From Flavihumibacter soli (GTDB lineage: Bacteria > Bacteroidota > Bacteroidia > Sphingobacteriales > Sphingobacteriaceae), in contig NZ_JAAFZB010000093.1 of NCBI RefSeq assembly GCF_010692725.1, positions 248,001 to 312,000 of the forward strand: a stretch of DNA of 64,000 nt, read 5' to 3'. The notes under the pieces were generated by a model. The model was given only the letters and a program-made list of their open reading frames with translations, was not told where the DNA came from and searched no databases. Position 1 is the stretch's first letter. Each line of letters starts with the position of its first letter. A program made the translations under genes and the position numbers. Below are positions 1 through 8,916 of the stretch, one piece after another.

Positions 1-899
1 ATCCTGATGGAGACAAGTTACGGTACAGCATAGATCCCAGAGGACCCTTACCTCCTAACTTATCCATTGATCCAATTAGCGGGCTTATTAGCGGTTTATT
101 GGTAAGAGGGATCGACGATGGCTCTTCGACGAATTATGATGTGTTAATAAAAGTCACCGATCCGGGAAACCTGTCGGCATTCGGTGTAATTGGGATTTTC
201 TCAATTGACTGTGGTGTTCGGATTTCGAGCTTTACTCTCGTCGATGCTGCCAGTAACAAAGACATTCGCATATTGGAGGATGGGGAAGTATTGAATATGT
301 CGAAACTGCCGCCTCATTTAAGCATTCGTTCTGACCTCTATTTTCCATATGACGGGTATCCTAAACAATCAGTTGTATTTGATTTTAATAGCCGGAAAAA
401 CTTTCGGACCGAAAATGAATTTCCCTATTCTTTAGGGGGTGATGATCATGGTGATTATAAGGCGGTGACTTTTCCAGAAGGGAGTAATACCATTGCAGCA
501 ACAATTTTTAATGAGCCGGACGTTAGTCATGACGATATTTCTCTGACAATCAACTTCCGGGTGCTGGGAGCAACTTTAGCATCATTATCTTCCGGGATAT
601 CCATGAGCACTTCCACACCAAAGTTGGAACTAAACCTTAAAAAATCAATGGTTCAGATCTATCCGAATCCATTCAGCTCAAAGCTTTTATTGAAGGTGTT
701 TAGTTCCCGAAGGGAGGCTGGCAGCGCTGAGTTGTATAATACCTCCGGGCAGTTGGTGCGTAGCCAGGTAATATATTTTAATGAAGGCGACCAACAGGTG
801 GAAATCAATGCGATGGATTTGCCCTCTGGAGTGTATTCATTGCATTTAATAACTAACGGTAAATTGATAGGTAAACCGTTAAAGGTGATCCGATTATAA
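1..899 (+). CDS. C-terminal part of a secreted protein with putative Ig/cadherin-like repeat and T9SS sorting domain (5' end outside window)
   Basis: The reading frame is open from base 3, so the true start lies upstream; the TTG at 99 is only an internal codon. The first visible residues (DGDKLRYSI, then PPNLSIDPISGLISG) match the usual pattern of cadherin-like or putative-Ig repeats, which fold as beta sandwiches in large surface proteins. The last 80 or so residues have the type A sorting-domain pattern: YPNPF near the start, a middle ELYNTSGQLV and LPSGVYSLHL before a basic end. In Bacteroidota this domain directs export through the type IX secretion system and is cleaved at the surface. 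The function of the missing N-terminal part cannot be judged. Only 11 bases separate it from the next gene, so the two may be co-transcribed. Confidence 0.85.
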   Translation, partial: PDGDKLRYSIDPRGPLPPNLSIDPISGLISGLLVRGIDDGSSTNYDVLIKVTDPGNLSAFGVIGIFSIDCGVRISSFTLVDAASNKDIRILEDGEVLNMSKLPPHLSIRSDLYFPYDGYPKQSVVFDFNSRKNFRTENEFPYSLGGDDHGDYKAVTFPEGSNTIAATIFNEPDVSHDDISLTINFRVLGATLASLSSGISMSTSTPKLELNLKKSMVQIYPNPFSSKLLLKVFSSRREAGSAELYNTSGQLVRSQVIYFNEGDQQVEINAMDLPSGVYSLHLITNGKLIGKPLKVIRL

Positions 900-910
900 T
901 TCTTTGAATA

Positions 911-1555
911 ATGAAGTGTTTTATTCTACTCTTCGTCATTACGAAGGCGATAGTAATTGGTGTACTGATCACCTTCATTTTATCCCCGCCTAATATAGTT
1001 TATGGCCAGGATGTGGGACCTTCTAAACCAGCGGGCTCATCAGCAAGCCGGGAAGCTGCAGCGTTATTTAATAATGTTCCAACACGACTGACATTTGCCG
1101 AAAAAGACCAGATAGCTAAAGACCTGGGATTTGTCCTTTCGACAGATAAGCAACAACCCTTTGCACAGGACGCTGAAAGCCTCGATTATCCTTTCGCTGC
1201 GCGCACTTTACCCACCGATATGAATCAGGATGGCAATGAAGAAATATTTGTGCTTTACGGCAATTCTTTTACTTCAGGTGCTACGGGTGCATCGGTTGTG
1301 CTGTTCGTGAAAGATGCGAAAGGGAAATACCGGATTAACCTCGGATTTCCCGGACTTCCCGGTATCATGCCCGCCTTGAATGGTGGCTATAATGACCTGC
1401 TGATAGGTGGGACGGGATTTGAATTTCCCGTGTGGAGGTGGAATGGCAGGGAGTATACTCACTATAAAACTATCAGGGATTCTGATCTGGAAAAGATAAG
1501 GATCCGGGAAGTAGAGGATTTAAGTTCTGAGTATACATCGACTCTCAGAAAATGA
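911..1555 (+). CDS. exported protein of unknown function with an EF-hand-like calcium loop
   Basis: A 214-residue protein starting with a hydrophobic stretch (about residues 3-32) that should act as a signal peptide or anchor. Residues 103-111 (DMNQDGNEE) have the acidic spacing of a calcium-binding loop as found in EF-hand or FG-GAP type repeats. The region after it (GFPGLPG, GGTGFEFPVWRWNG) is beta-rich and glycine-rich, typical of one beta-propeller blade. No enzyme motif is visible. It follows the T9SS substrate gene by 11 bases, so it may belong to the same transcript. The family was not recognised; a periplasmic or surface location is inferred from the N-terminus only. Confidence 0.7.
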   Translation: MKCFILLFVITKAIVIGVLITFILSPPNIVYGQDVGPSKPAGSSASREAAALFNNVPTRLTFAEKDQIAKDLGFVLSTDKQQPFAQDAESLDYPFAARTLPTDMNQDGNEEIFVLYGNSFTSGATGASVVLFVKDAKGKYRINLGFPGLPGIMPALNGGYNDLLIGGTGFEFPVWRWNGREYTHYKTIRDSDLEKIRIREVEDLSSEYTSTLRK

Positions 1556-1621
1556 TCTTAGCTGAGGATGATTAGGCTGGCTCAGAACACAAAGAGTACT
1601 TTTATTAAGGTCATGTTCGAC

Positions 1622-1647
1622 TCAAGTCCATTAATTAATGGACTTGA
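1622..1647. terminator. 26-bp perfect palindrome between convergent genes
   Basis: TCAAGTCCATTAA and its exact reverse complement abut, giving a 26-bp perfect inverted repeat. It lies between a plus-strand gene ending at 1555 and a minus-strand gene ending at 1713, where a bidirectional transcription stop is expected. Neither side carries a clear T-run, so it is not a textbook intrinsic terminator; a protein-binding palindrome is the alternative. Confidence 0.45.
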
Positions 1648-1712
1648 CCTTTGCATGGGTATAACAAGCCCTGTATCAACTGCTTCTTTAATCCGGGAAA
1701 ATTATTAGCGCC

Positions 1713-2267
1713 TTAAAGGCCAGTAAAGATTCTGATTGCTGTTACAAAGCGACCTTCATAGTAACTATTCAAAGGTGTTATGGTCACTCCGTCGGCTTTG
1801 CCGGATGTAGAATGAATAAAATTTATTGCCCGGCCGTCGTTTTCAATGATAATTCCCATATGACCAACCTGGCGCTTTGTGCTATCTGTACCTGTAAATA
1901 AGATCAGATCACCGGGTTTTGAATTTTTAAGACTCACGGGATGTTCAACATTGGTAAAATCTTTGGATGATCTTGGAACATTGATCTGGAAATGATTAAA
2001 GACAGTTGTAATAAAGCCGGAGCAATCCAAACCTTCATTGGGATCGATGGAACCGTACTTATACGGAATTCCGATCAGGCTTCTTGCGTATGACAGCACT
2101 TCCTCAGGCTGAGTCGTGCCCGTATTTATCTTGTTTGCCTGATGATCTGCAGAGTTTGATTGGCTGTGAATTGTCGAGTCAGGTTTTCCAGCATCGGCTG
2201 AAGGTTTATTGTCAACACAGGAACTGGCAATCAACCATGCGGGAAAGAATAGGCACCAAAGTTTCAT
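1713..2267 (-). CDS. NlpC/P60 (C40) cell-wall peptidase, lipoprotein
   Basis: The 184-residue product has a lipoprotein signal ending in LIASSC (lipidated Cys17) and a low-complexity linker to about residue 55. The C40 peptidase domain follows. Cys82 in DCSGF is the expected nucleophile, His136 in QVGHMG the base and His152 in FIHSTS the third residue, in the usual order and spacing. Such enzymes cut the D-Glu to diamino-acid bond in peptidoglycan stem peptides, here presumably from the inner face of the outer membrane. The gene stands alone between a convergent gene and tRNA-Cys. The substrate is inferred from the family; all catalytic residues are present. Confidence 0.88.
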   Translation of the reverse strand: MKLWCLFFPAWLIASSCVDNKPSADAGKPDSTIHSQSNSADHQANKINTGTTQPEEVLSYARSLIGIPYKYGSIDPNEGLDCSGFITTVFNHFQINVPRSSKDFTNVEHPVSLKNSKPGDLILFTGTDSTKRQVGHMGIIIENDGRAINFIHSTSGKADGVTITPLNSYYEGRFVTAIRIFTGL

Positions 2268-2340
2268 GACCGTATGCTAGTCAAAAATCCGTCCGTAATT
2301 TGCTTTCTCGCTGTGACAGGTAAGCTTTAGGAAACTGAGT

Positions 2341-2374
2341 AAAAAAATAGCGCAACGTCAACGCTGCGCTATTT
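2341..2374 (-). terminator. intrinsic terminator of tRNA-Cys
   Basis: Read on the minus strand, AAATAGCGCA and TGCGCTATTT pair around a short loop and are followed by a run of seven T. It begins five bases after the 3' end of the tRNA, so it should end the tRNA-Cys transcript. Confidence 0.85.
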
Positions 2375-2378
2375 AACG

Positions 2379-2451
2379 AGGTCGGAAGGGGGTTCGAACC
2401 AACCTGTAAAAGGTCTTGCAGACCTTCGCCTAACCACTCGGCCACCCGACC
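2379..2451 (-). tRNA. tRNA-Cys (anticodon GCA)
   Basis: The minus strand folds into a cloverleaf. The acceptor stem GGTCGGG pairs with TCCGACC (last pair G-T), the D-arm contains GTGGTTAGGC, the anticodon stem AAGGT/ACCTT encloses CTGCAAG with anticodon GCA, and the T-loop is GGTTCGAACC. The discriminator base is T, the known identity base for cysteine tRNAs. The 3' CCA is not encoded and must be added enzymatically. Promoter and terminator are both visible, so it is a single-gene unit. Confidence 0.95.
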
Positions 2452-2463
2452 CTTTGATAGTAT

Positions 2464-2494
2464 CAAACATATCAGATGTTTTTGAAATTACCAA
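2464..2494 (-). promoter_or_regulatory. promoter of tRNA-Cys
   Basis: On the minus strand TTG (2494-2492), a 20-base spacer and TATGTTTG (2471-2464) match the Bacteroidota consensus TTTG-N17-23-TAnnTTTG. The tRNA 5' end is 12 bases further on. Confidence 0.7.
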
Positions 2495-2908
2495 TTTATC
2501 GCAAAGAATAAATTAATACACCAATAAGTTTAATAGCGGCAACTTATTCGCTGATTTGTAATTTTTAGTACATCTGCTTGCTTTATCTGGTACTGCACAA
2601 TCGTACTTTCAAGGATCGTGCCGGAAGCTGTGGAAGAACCGGGACTCTGGGCATCTCCGAAGCTTTTCAGGCAGCTCAGGCTAAGGGATGGTATAGGTCA
2701 GTAGTACTCATGTTAAGGCTATTCCGCTAATTTAGCGGAATAACCCATAGCAGACCTGAACAAGACCTGGGTGGATCTCTGTCGTTACGGAACCTCTTTT
2801 TGACATCTGCTCAGGGTACTTATTCGAGTTAATCGGCAGGATGTAAAGTTATTTTAGGACGGGTCAGTGCGAAACTCTTCTGGAGATCTCATTAAACGAA
2901 CTAGATTA
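2495..2908. other. gene-free stretch with one short palindrome
   Basis: No credible coding sequence is visible on either strand. The only structure is an inverted repeat at 2721-2741: ATTCCGCTAA, one base, TTAGCGGAAT, with no T-run behind it. The stretch may be decayed sequence like the broken efflux gene next to it. Confidence 0.4.
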
Positions 2909-4119
2909 CTAAATCGGGATCTTTTTGTTAAGCCTCGCCTCGTTCCTGATAATTCTTTTGCCAACGAGCAGTGTAACAAGGCTTCCGGTTGCGCAAAATG
3001 CCATTACCCCGGTCATAGGCAGAGGTGTTTTGTTGCTTAACAGGCTCACCATTACGGAAGCTGATGCCCCTAAGGCCATTTGTAAACTACCCATCAAAGC
3101 GGAGGCGCTGCCGGCATTTCTGCTGAATGGCGCAAGAGCCAGGGCAGATGAGTTAGGGAAAGAAAACCCCTGGCAGCATAGAAATATAAAGATCAGAAAT
3201 ATAGTCGAAGTGAGGCCTGTAAAGCCATAATATGCTCCCGCAAACAAAAGTAATCCGGTAAGAGACTGACAGATTAAGGCACCCACGATGATTTGCCTGC
3301 TCTCGAATCTTCGCAAGAGTATTGTATTTAACTGACTTGCCCCGATAATACCCACGGCAATGAAAGCAAAGATCCACCCGTATTCTTGTTCAGAAACTTT
3401 ATAGATCTCCATATATACATACGGAGAACCAGCAATGTAGGCATACAGGCCGGAAGCTGCTATTGCTCCTGTAAATGTGTAGGTATAGAACTGGGGATTC
3501 TTCAGTACGGTGTAAAAGCTCCTGAGAATGGGTTTCGGTTTAAGGGATATGGTTGGATCAGGCTTTTTGCTTTCAGGCAGTGTATAATGAACGGCGATTA
3601 GGATCAGTCCCGACATGACAGCTAATATGGCAAATACATAATGCCAGCCTAAGTGTGCAGTAACGTATCCCCCAATTGTAGGAGCGGGGAGACTCCAATC
3701 ACAAGCATGAGCAACGAAAACACTTTGGCGATTTCTGAAACCGGGAATAAGTCACGTATCATTGCCCTGGAGGCTACCATTCCTACGCAACCACCCAGTG
3801 CCTGCAAAAAGCGATAAAGAATCAGAGATTCTGCGGAATGAGCGAAGGCACAACCAATGGAGGCTAAAAGATATAAGGTGAGTCCGAAGTATAATGGCTT
3901 TTTCCTTCCGTATCGGTCCAACAAAGGACCATAGAGTAATTGTCCGACTGATATGCCAACAAAAAAACTCGATAGGGAAAGCTGGACATTCGCAACTGTC
4001 GTGTTTAGATCTCTCGCTATCGCGGGAAATCCCGGCAGGTACATGTCAATTGAAAAAGGGCTGATAGCAGAGAGGGTACCCAGTACAAGGATCGTTAAAT
4101 AGTATTTCCTGTTGGTCAT
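2909..4119 (-). pseudogene. frameshifted Bcr/CflA-family MFS drug efflux transporter
   Basis: Two adjacent minus-strand frames together make one MFS transporter of about 400 residues. The upstream part (start ATG at 4119, MTNRKYYLTI) carries helices 1 to about 5 with the Bcr/CflA signatures FSIDMYLPGFP and LYGPLLDRYGRKKP. The downstream part resumes with APTIGGYVTAHLGWHYVF, joins the 235-residue frame and ends at 2909 with helices up to 12. The frame is lost at 3680-3690: relatives read GVSPLLAPTIGG, and the sequence here lacks 7 bases, consistent with loss of one of two GCTCCT copies. Unless this is an assembly error, no full pump is made. Substrates in the family include bicyclomycin, chloramphenicol and sulfonamides. 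No neighbour suggests a specific drug. Confidence 0.85.
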
Positions 4120-4219
4120 GATTCGATTTTTCAAAAATAGGTTATTAAGTCAGAATTATTCCGGGAGTCGGGTCACGCCAAATTCATCAAATTGAATCTG
4201 CCTGCAATCTCAAAATTAT

Positions 4220-4227
4220 TATCTTTG
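4220..4227 (+). promoter_or_regulatory. -7 box of guaA promoter
   Basis: TATCTTTG fits TAnnTTTG exactly and ends only 3 bases before the guaA ATG. With a start site a few bases after the box the mRNA would be essentially leaderless. A TTG at 4192-4194 is a possible -33 element but the 25-base spacer is slightly long. Confidence 0.55.
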
Positions 4228-4230
4228 CCC

Positions 4231-5760
4231 ATGCCAGAAAAAATCATCATTCTTGACTTTGGGTCACAATACACGCAATTAATAGCCCGACGGGTACGTG
4301 AACTAAACGTTTATTGCGAAATACATCCCTTCCATCATCTTCCTGAATTTGACAATACCGTAAAGGGAGTGATCCTTTCCGGAAGCCCTTACTCGGTACG
4401 CCAGGACGATGCTCCGCAGATTGATTTTGTTATGCTGCAGGAGCGATTCCCTATTTTAGCGGTGTGTTATGGGGCTCAGTATATCGCCCAGAAGTCAGGA
4501 GGAGAAGTAAAAGCCTCCTCAACGCGTGAATATGGCCGGGCAAACCTTGGTTTTATTGATAGTGAGAATCCTTTGATGAAGAAGATATCCTCCGATTCCC
4601 AGGTATGGATGTCTCACGCGGATACGATTGCATCGGTTCCGGATAGTTTCCAGATCATTGCCAGTACGGAAAATGTACATGTAGCTGCGTACCAGGTAAA
4701 GAACACCAATGTTTATGGCATACAGTTCCATCCGGAAGTTACGCACAGTATAGATGGAAAGCAGTTGTTGGAGAATTTCCTTGTCGATATTTGCGCTTGC
4801 TCACAAGACTGGACTCCGGATGCTTTTATCGAAACAACTATAAACGGTCTGAAAGAACAGTTGCAGAATGATAAAGTAGTTCTGGGCCTGTCAGGCGGTG
4901 TTGATTCATCAGTCGCTGCTATATTGCTGCATAAAGCTATAGGAAAAAACCTCCACTGCATATTTGTCGATAACGGACTATTGAGAAAAGGGGAATTCGA
5001 ACAGGTACTTGAGTCTTATAAGCACATGGGTTTAAACGTTCGCGGTGTTGATTCCAAGGAGCGGTTTTTAAGCCAGTTAGCAGGTATTAAAGACCCTGAG
5101 CTGAAACGGAAGGCCATTGGACGGGTGTTTATTGAGGTATTTGATGATGCGGCGCATGAAGTTCAGGATGTAAAGTGGCTGGGGCAGGGTACCATTTATC
5201 CCGATGTGATCGAATCGGTTTCTGTGAAGGGACCATCGGCCACAATAAAGTCGCACCACAATGTAGGCGGTTTACCTGACTTCATGAAGCTGAAAGTTGT
5301 TGAACCGTTGAATACACTATTTAAGGATGAAGTTCGTCGCGTAGGAAAGGCACTCGGTATTGATGCCAGTATTCTCGGCCGGCATCCTTTCCCTGGCCCT
5401 GGACTTGCTATTCGTATACTTGATGATGTAACGCCGGAAAAGGTTGCAATTCTGCAGGAAGCAGATGCTATCTATATTAATAATCTCAAGAGTTCAGGTT
5501 GGTACGATAAAGTATGGCAGGCAGGAGCTATCTTTCTTCCGGTGCAATCGGTAGGAGTAATGGGTGACGAAAGAACTTATGAACACGTTATCTGTTTACG
5601 GGCTGTGGGATCGGTTGATGGAATGACCGCTGACTGGAGCCATTTACCGTACGAGTTGCTTGGAAAAATATCCAACGAAATTATCAATAATGTAAAAGGG
5701 ATTAACAGAGTTGTATATGATATTAGTTCCAAACCACCGGCCACTATTGAATGGGAATAA
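4231..5760 (+). CDS. guaA: GMP synthase (glutamine-hydrolysing)
   Basis: Converts XMP, ATP and glutamine to GMP in the cytoplasm, the last step of guanine nucleotide synthesis. The 509-residue length is normal. Order of domains: class I glutamine amidotransferase with nucleophile Cys79 (LAVCYGAQ) and His167/Glu169 (QFHPEV); ATP pyrophosphatase domain with the PP-loop SGGVDSS at 221-227; C-terminal dimerisation domain ending KPPATIEWE, the standard GuaA end. The ATG at 4231 was chosen over the TTG at 4192 because family members begin at this methionine and because a TAnnTTTG promoter box lies between the two. The next gene starts inside its last codons. Confidence 0.98.
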   Translation: MPEKIIILDFGSQYTQLIARRVRELNVYCEIHPFHHLPEFDNTVKGVILSGSPYSVRQDDAPQIDFVMLQERFPILAVCYGAQYIAQKSGGEVKASSTREYGRANLGFIDSENPLMKKISSDSQVWMSHADTIASVPDSFQIIASTENVHVAAYQVKNTNVYGIQFHPEVTHSIDGKQLLENFLVDICACSQDWTPDAFIETTINGLKEQLQNDKVVLGLSGGVDSSVAAILLHKAIGKNLHCIFVDNGLLRKGEFEQVLESYKHMGLNVRGVDSKERFLSQLAGIKDPELKRKAIGRVFIEVFDDAAHEVQDVKWLGQGTIYPDVIESVSVKGPSATIKSHHNVGGLPDFMKLKVVEPLNTLFKDEVRRVGKALGIDASILGRHPFPGPGLAIRILDDVTPEKVAILQEADAIYINNLKSSGWYDKVWQAGAIFLPVQSVGVMGDERTYEHVICLRAVGSVDGMTADWSHLPYELLGKISNEIINNVKGINRVVYDISSKPPATIEWE

Positions 5761-6955
5761 GATTCTGCTGGTTCTTATTTTAGCTGTACTTGCATCCTGC
5801 GCTAAACGAACAAGGCCGGTTGTCAGCTTACCTCCGAAAGAAACAGAGAAAAAGGAAGTACCGGTAAAAAAAGAGGAGGCAAAAGCCGTTGTTACTCATT
5901 CGATAGCATTAATCCTCCCGTTCCATCTGGACCAGATCAATCCGCGTAATGCGGATCTGAAGACGGTCCGGAAAGCAGATCTTGCGATTGACTTTTATCA
6001 GGGCTTCAAGCTGGCGCTGGATTCATTATCTGCCGAAGGAAATAATTACAAATTGCAAGTCTTTGATTCGCAGGACAATGAACTCCAGGTTGTTAACCTG
6101 GCCAGGGCACGTTCGGTTTTGAACAACGATCTGATCATTGGGCCTATCTTTCCGGAATCAATAAAAACGTTCGGTGAATTTGCCGAGCTTAATAATCAGC
6201 TGCAGGTGTCGCCGCTTGCAGCAACAGATCCTGAGCAGTTCAGCAATCCAAAACTCGTTAGTCTGACGAATAATATAGAACAACACGGCTGGAAAATTGC
6301 TGACTTCATCAACCGAAACTACAAGCCTGCTAGCGTAAATGTATTGCTGATTAATACCCGCAGGAACGATGAGGAAAAGTTCGCAGGCCCGATAAGGATG
6401 TTTCTTAAAAAAATGTCGAATAACGGTTTTACTATTAACGAAAGACCGAATTCCATTGGGCTGGAGGATAATCTTTCTGTCAGTAAAACAAATCTGGTAA
6501 TAATTGCCTCGTCAAATCGTGATTTTGTTCTGCCGACTATTGACCGCCTTTATAAGGTGAGCCAGGGCGGAACAAAAATAGAGGTGTTCGGCCATCCGAA
6601 CTGGGCCAAAGTACAGTTTTTGAATGCTGAGAAAATGCAATGGCTTAATACAAGGATATCTTCTTCCTATTTTATAGACTATAAATCTGCATCGGTTAAG
6701 AAGTTCATTGCACGATATTCAGCTGCGTATGGTGTTGAGCCGACCGACTACGCTTTTAAGGCCTTTGATACCGGTTATTACTTCGGCAAGCTGCTTTCCC
6801 GCTATGGCGATAAGTACCCCTTACATCTTACTGACGAGGAATTTTCCGGACTTCATAATCATTTACGATTTGTCAAAGATGAAAAGTCGGGTTATTTAAA
6901 TACGGAACTAATGATACTAAAATATCAGGGATTTGAATTGCAGGTTGAGAAATGA
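5717..6955 (+). CDS. periplasmic-binding-protein-like (type 1) lipoprotein
   Basis: The protein has a lipoprotein signal ([11 protein letters not shown]) and a charged Lys/Glu linker. It then has a long domain beginning [12 protein letters not shown] and containing [12 protein letters not shown] and [11 protein letters not shown], the pattern of ABC amino-acid-type binding proteins and LpoA-like proteins. No permease or ATPase is nearby, so it is unlikely to feed a transporter encoded here; a sensory or envelope role is possible. The start is uncertain: ATG at 5717 lies inside guaA, and TTG at 5747 would give a more typical lipoprotein leader ([11 protein letters not shown]). Either way it overlaps guaA, and its stop overlaps the next start as ATGA, so guaA, this gene and the methyltransferase probably form an operon. 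Confidence 0.8.
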   Translation: MILVPNHRPLLNGNKILLVLILAVLASCAKRTRPVVSLPPKETEKKEVPVKKEEAKAVVTHSIALILPFHLDQINPRNADLKTVRKADLAIDFYQGFKLALDSLSAEGNNYKLQVFDSQDNELQVVNLARARSVLNNDLIIGPIFPESIKTFGEFAELNNQLQVSPLAATDPEQFSNPKLVSLTNNIEQHGWKIADFINRNYKPASVNVLLINTRRNDEEKFAGPIRMFLKKMSNNGFTINERPNSIGLEDNLSVSKTNLVIIASSNRDFVLPTIDRLYKVSQGGTKIEVFGHPNWAKVQFLNAEKMQWLNTRISSSYFIDYKSASVKKFIARYSAAYGVEPTDYAFKAFDTGYYFGKLLSRYGDKYPLHLTDEEFSGLHNHLRFVKDEKSGYLNTELMILKYQGFELQVEK

Positions 6956-8136
6956 GGGCGGAACAACAACTGAGAACCTTTCTAAAGATTCTCGGGGAGT
7001 ATCCGGCTGATACACCCCTAACAAAGTTCCTTCCGGGTTTTTTCAAGAAAAATAAACAAATGGGCTCGACGGACCGGAGAATGGCAGCTCGGTTGCTTTA
7101 TAACTATTTCCGTTTAGGCCAGGCTGCGAAAGATCAGTCGGTTGAAAAAAGGCTATTCATGGCTGAGTTCCTATGTAATAGTGGGCCTGATAATTTTTTA
7201 CAGCATTTCGACCCGGACTTGAATGAAAAAACAAGCCTTCCTCTAACAGAAAAGCTGGCTTTTCTTTCAACGGAGTATGGACTGATATTGCAGGACGTGT
7301 TCCCTTTCCATGCCCATCTTTCGGTCGGAATAGATAGTACGGATTTTTTAGACTCATTTTTTGTTCAGCCGGACCTTTACATACGAATCCATTCTGGTAA
7401 GGAAAAACTGGTAAAGTCTACTCTGACTGCTGCGGGGGTGACTTTTGAAGAATTGAGTGTCAATACGATCTCAATGCCTAACGGCACTAAACTTGACCAG
7501 ATATTTGCAGACTATACCCAAGCTTCGCCTGCAGCAGGCTTTCCGTTCGAAATACAGGATCTATCTTCACAACAAACTCTGACGTATTATCGCCCCCAGC
7601 GTTACGAGCACTGGTGGGATGCCTGTGCTGCTTCAGGGGGTAAATCGCTATTGCTCTTTAGTGAGGAACCGGATATAAAACTGGTGGTTTCAGATATTCG
7701 GGAAAGTGTGCTCAATAATCTGGATGAACGGTTTATCGGTGCCGGATTACGTACATACCAAAAGAAGCTGGTCGACCTTACTCAGAATCCTGATCCGGTT
7801 TTACATAATTATAATTTCGATGGGATCATTCTTGATGCTCCGTGCACAGGCTCAGGAACCTGGGGCCGGACTCCGGAAATGATCAGTCAGTTTGAAGAAT
7901 TTAAGATACAAGGCTTCCAGAATCTTCAAAAGACCATTGCAGCCAACGTCGTCAAATATCTAAAGCCGGGAAAACCACTGATTTATATCACCTGCAGCGT
8001 GTTTAAAGAAGAGAATGAGGATGTCGTTACTCATATGGTCAATAACCTTGGCCTGACGCTTGAAGCCAGTCAGATTTTGAAAGGCTATCAAAATAAGGCG
8101 GATACAATGTTTGTGGCGCGCCTGATAAAAGGATGA
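6952..8136 (+). CDS. RsmB/NOP-family RNA (cytosine-5) methyltransferase
   Basis: A 394-residue class I SAM-dependent RNA methyltransferase. The N-terminal third resembles the helical RNA-binding region of Bacteroidota RsmB-like proteins (STDRRMAARLLYNYF). The catalytic domain has DLSSQQT, the SAM-binding region around WDACAASGGKS, motif IV DAPCTGSGTWGR (Cys298) and motif VI YITCSVFKEEN (Cys348, the expected nucleophile). Both cysteines of the m5C mechanism are present. The family modifies 16S rRNA or tRNA; which cytosine is the target cannot be told. It overlaps the upstream lipoprotein gene by 4 bases, implying translational coupling, and its stop codon abuts that of the convergent marC-like gene. 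Confidence 0.9.
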   Translation: MRAEQQLRTFLKILGEYPADTPLTKFLPGFFKKNKQMGSTDRRMAARLLYNYFRLGQAAKDQSVEKRLFMAEFLCNSGPDNFLQHFDPDLNEKTSLPLTEKLAFLSTEYGLILQDVFPFHAHLSVGIDSTDFLDSFFVQPDLYIRIHSGKEKLVKSTLTAAGVTFEELSVNTISMPNGTKLDQIFADYTQASPAAGFPFEIQDLSSQQTLTYYRPQRYEHWWDACAASGGKSLLLFSEEPDIKLVVSDIRESVLNNLDERFIGAGLRTYQKKLVDLTQNPDPVLHNYNFDGIILDAPCTGSGTWGRTPEMISQFEEFKIQGFQNLQKTIAANVVKYLKPGKPLIYITCSVFKEENEDVVTHMVNNLGLTLEASQILKGYQNKADTMFVARLIKG

Positions 8137-8718
8137 CTATAGCCCGGTGTTATTCCGGAAAAGCTTAATTGCAATAGCAAGAAGAATTATACCAAACGCT
8201 TTTCTGAGAATATGGAGTCCTGTTTTTCCAAATAGCTTTTCAAGCCTGGCAGTGTTTTTCAGGACGATATAGACAAAGACCATATTTAATACAATGCCCA
8301 CGATAATGTTTTGGGTTGCATACTCTGACTTAAGAGACAGGAGAGTAGTCAGGGTTCCTGAACCAGCGATCAGAGGGAACGCCAGAGGGACTATAGAAAC
8401 ACTCTCAGGGACTTCCTCCTTAAAGAAGTCGAAGCCGAGGACCATTTCCATAGCGATGATAAATATCACGATAGAACCCGCGATAGCGAATGAGGAGATG
8501 TCCAGCCCGATAATCTGCAGCATTGCTTCCCCGGCAAACAGGAAAATGATCATAATGACCAGTGAAACCGCCGACGCTTTTTCTGATTGAATATGACCGG
8601 CTTTATTGCGGAGGGATATAACGACCGGTATTGAACCTAATATATCGATGATCGCAAACAGGATCATGGTGACGGAAAGTATCTGGTTGAAATTGAAGTA
8701 ATAGTTATCCATGGTCAT
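8137..8718 (-). CDS. MarC-family integral membrane protein
   Basis: A 193-residue protein with about six hydrophobic helices and the MarC pattern: an N-terminal ILFAIIDILGSIPV segment, ending of the first half with GSIVIFIIAMEM, and VPLAFPLIAGSGTLTTLL at the start of the second half. MarC proteins are inner-membrane proteins of unsettled function; the old link to multiple antibiotic resistance was later withdrawn. The start could be either of the methionines two codons apart (8718 or 8712). The gene is a single minus-strand unit facing the rRNA methyltransferase, with directly abutting stop codons. Substrate unknown. Confidence 0.9.
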   Translation of the reverse strand: MTMDNYYFNFNQILSVTMILFAIIDILGSIPVVISLRNKAGHIQSEKASAVSLVIMIIFLFAGEAMLQIIGLDISSFAIAGSIVIFIIAMEMVLGFDFFKEEVPESVSIVPLAFPLIAGSGTLTTLLSLKSEYATQNIIVGIVLNMVFVYIVLKNTARLEKLFGKTGLHILRKAFGIILLAIAIKLFRNNTGL

Positions 8719-8916
8719 GCGGTGCTAAATGTTGCTTCTATAATTTAACGGATACTGGCAAAGTAATAAAGATAAAGACTGCCATCACAATAAAAATAGA
8801 ATTTGAGAATAGAATCTTGTACCACCCTGATTTTAAATTAAAACAGACTGACCTGCTGTTTGTAATTGCTATAAAGCGAATTGGTACTATTACTTTAACA
8901 GTTAAGATCTAAAACC

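Noticed and set aside
2281-2466. 61-residue minus-strand open frame over the tRNA-Cys
   Set aside because: It coincides with a clean cloverleaf plus terminator, so it is the tRNA, not a protein gene.
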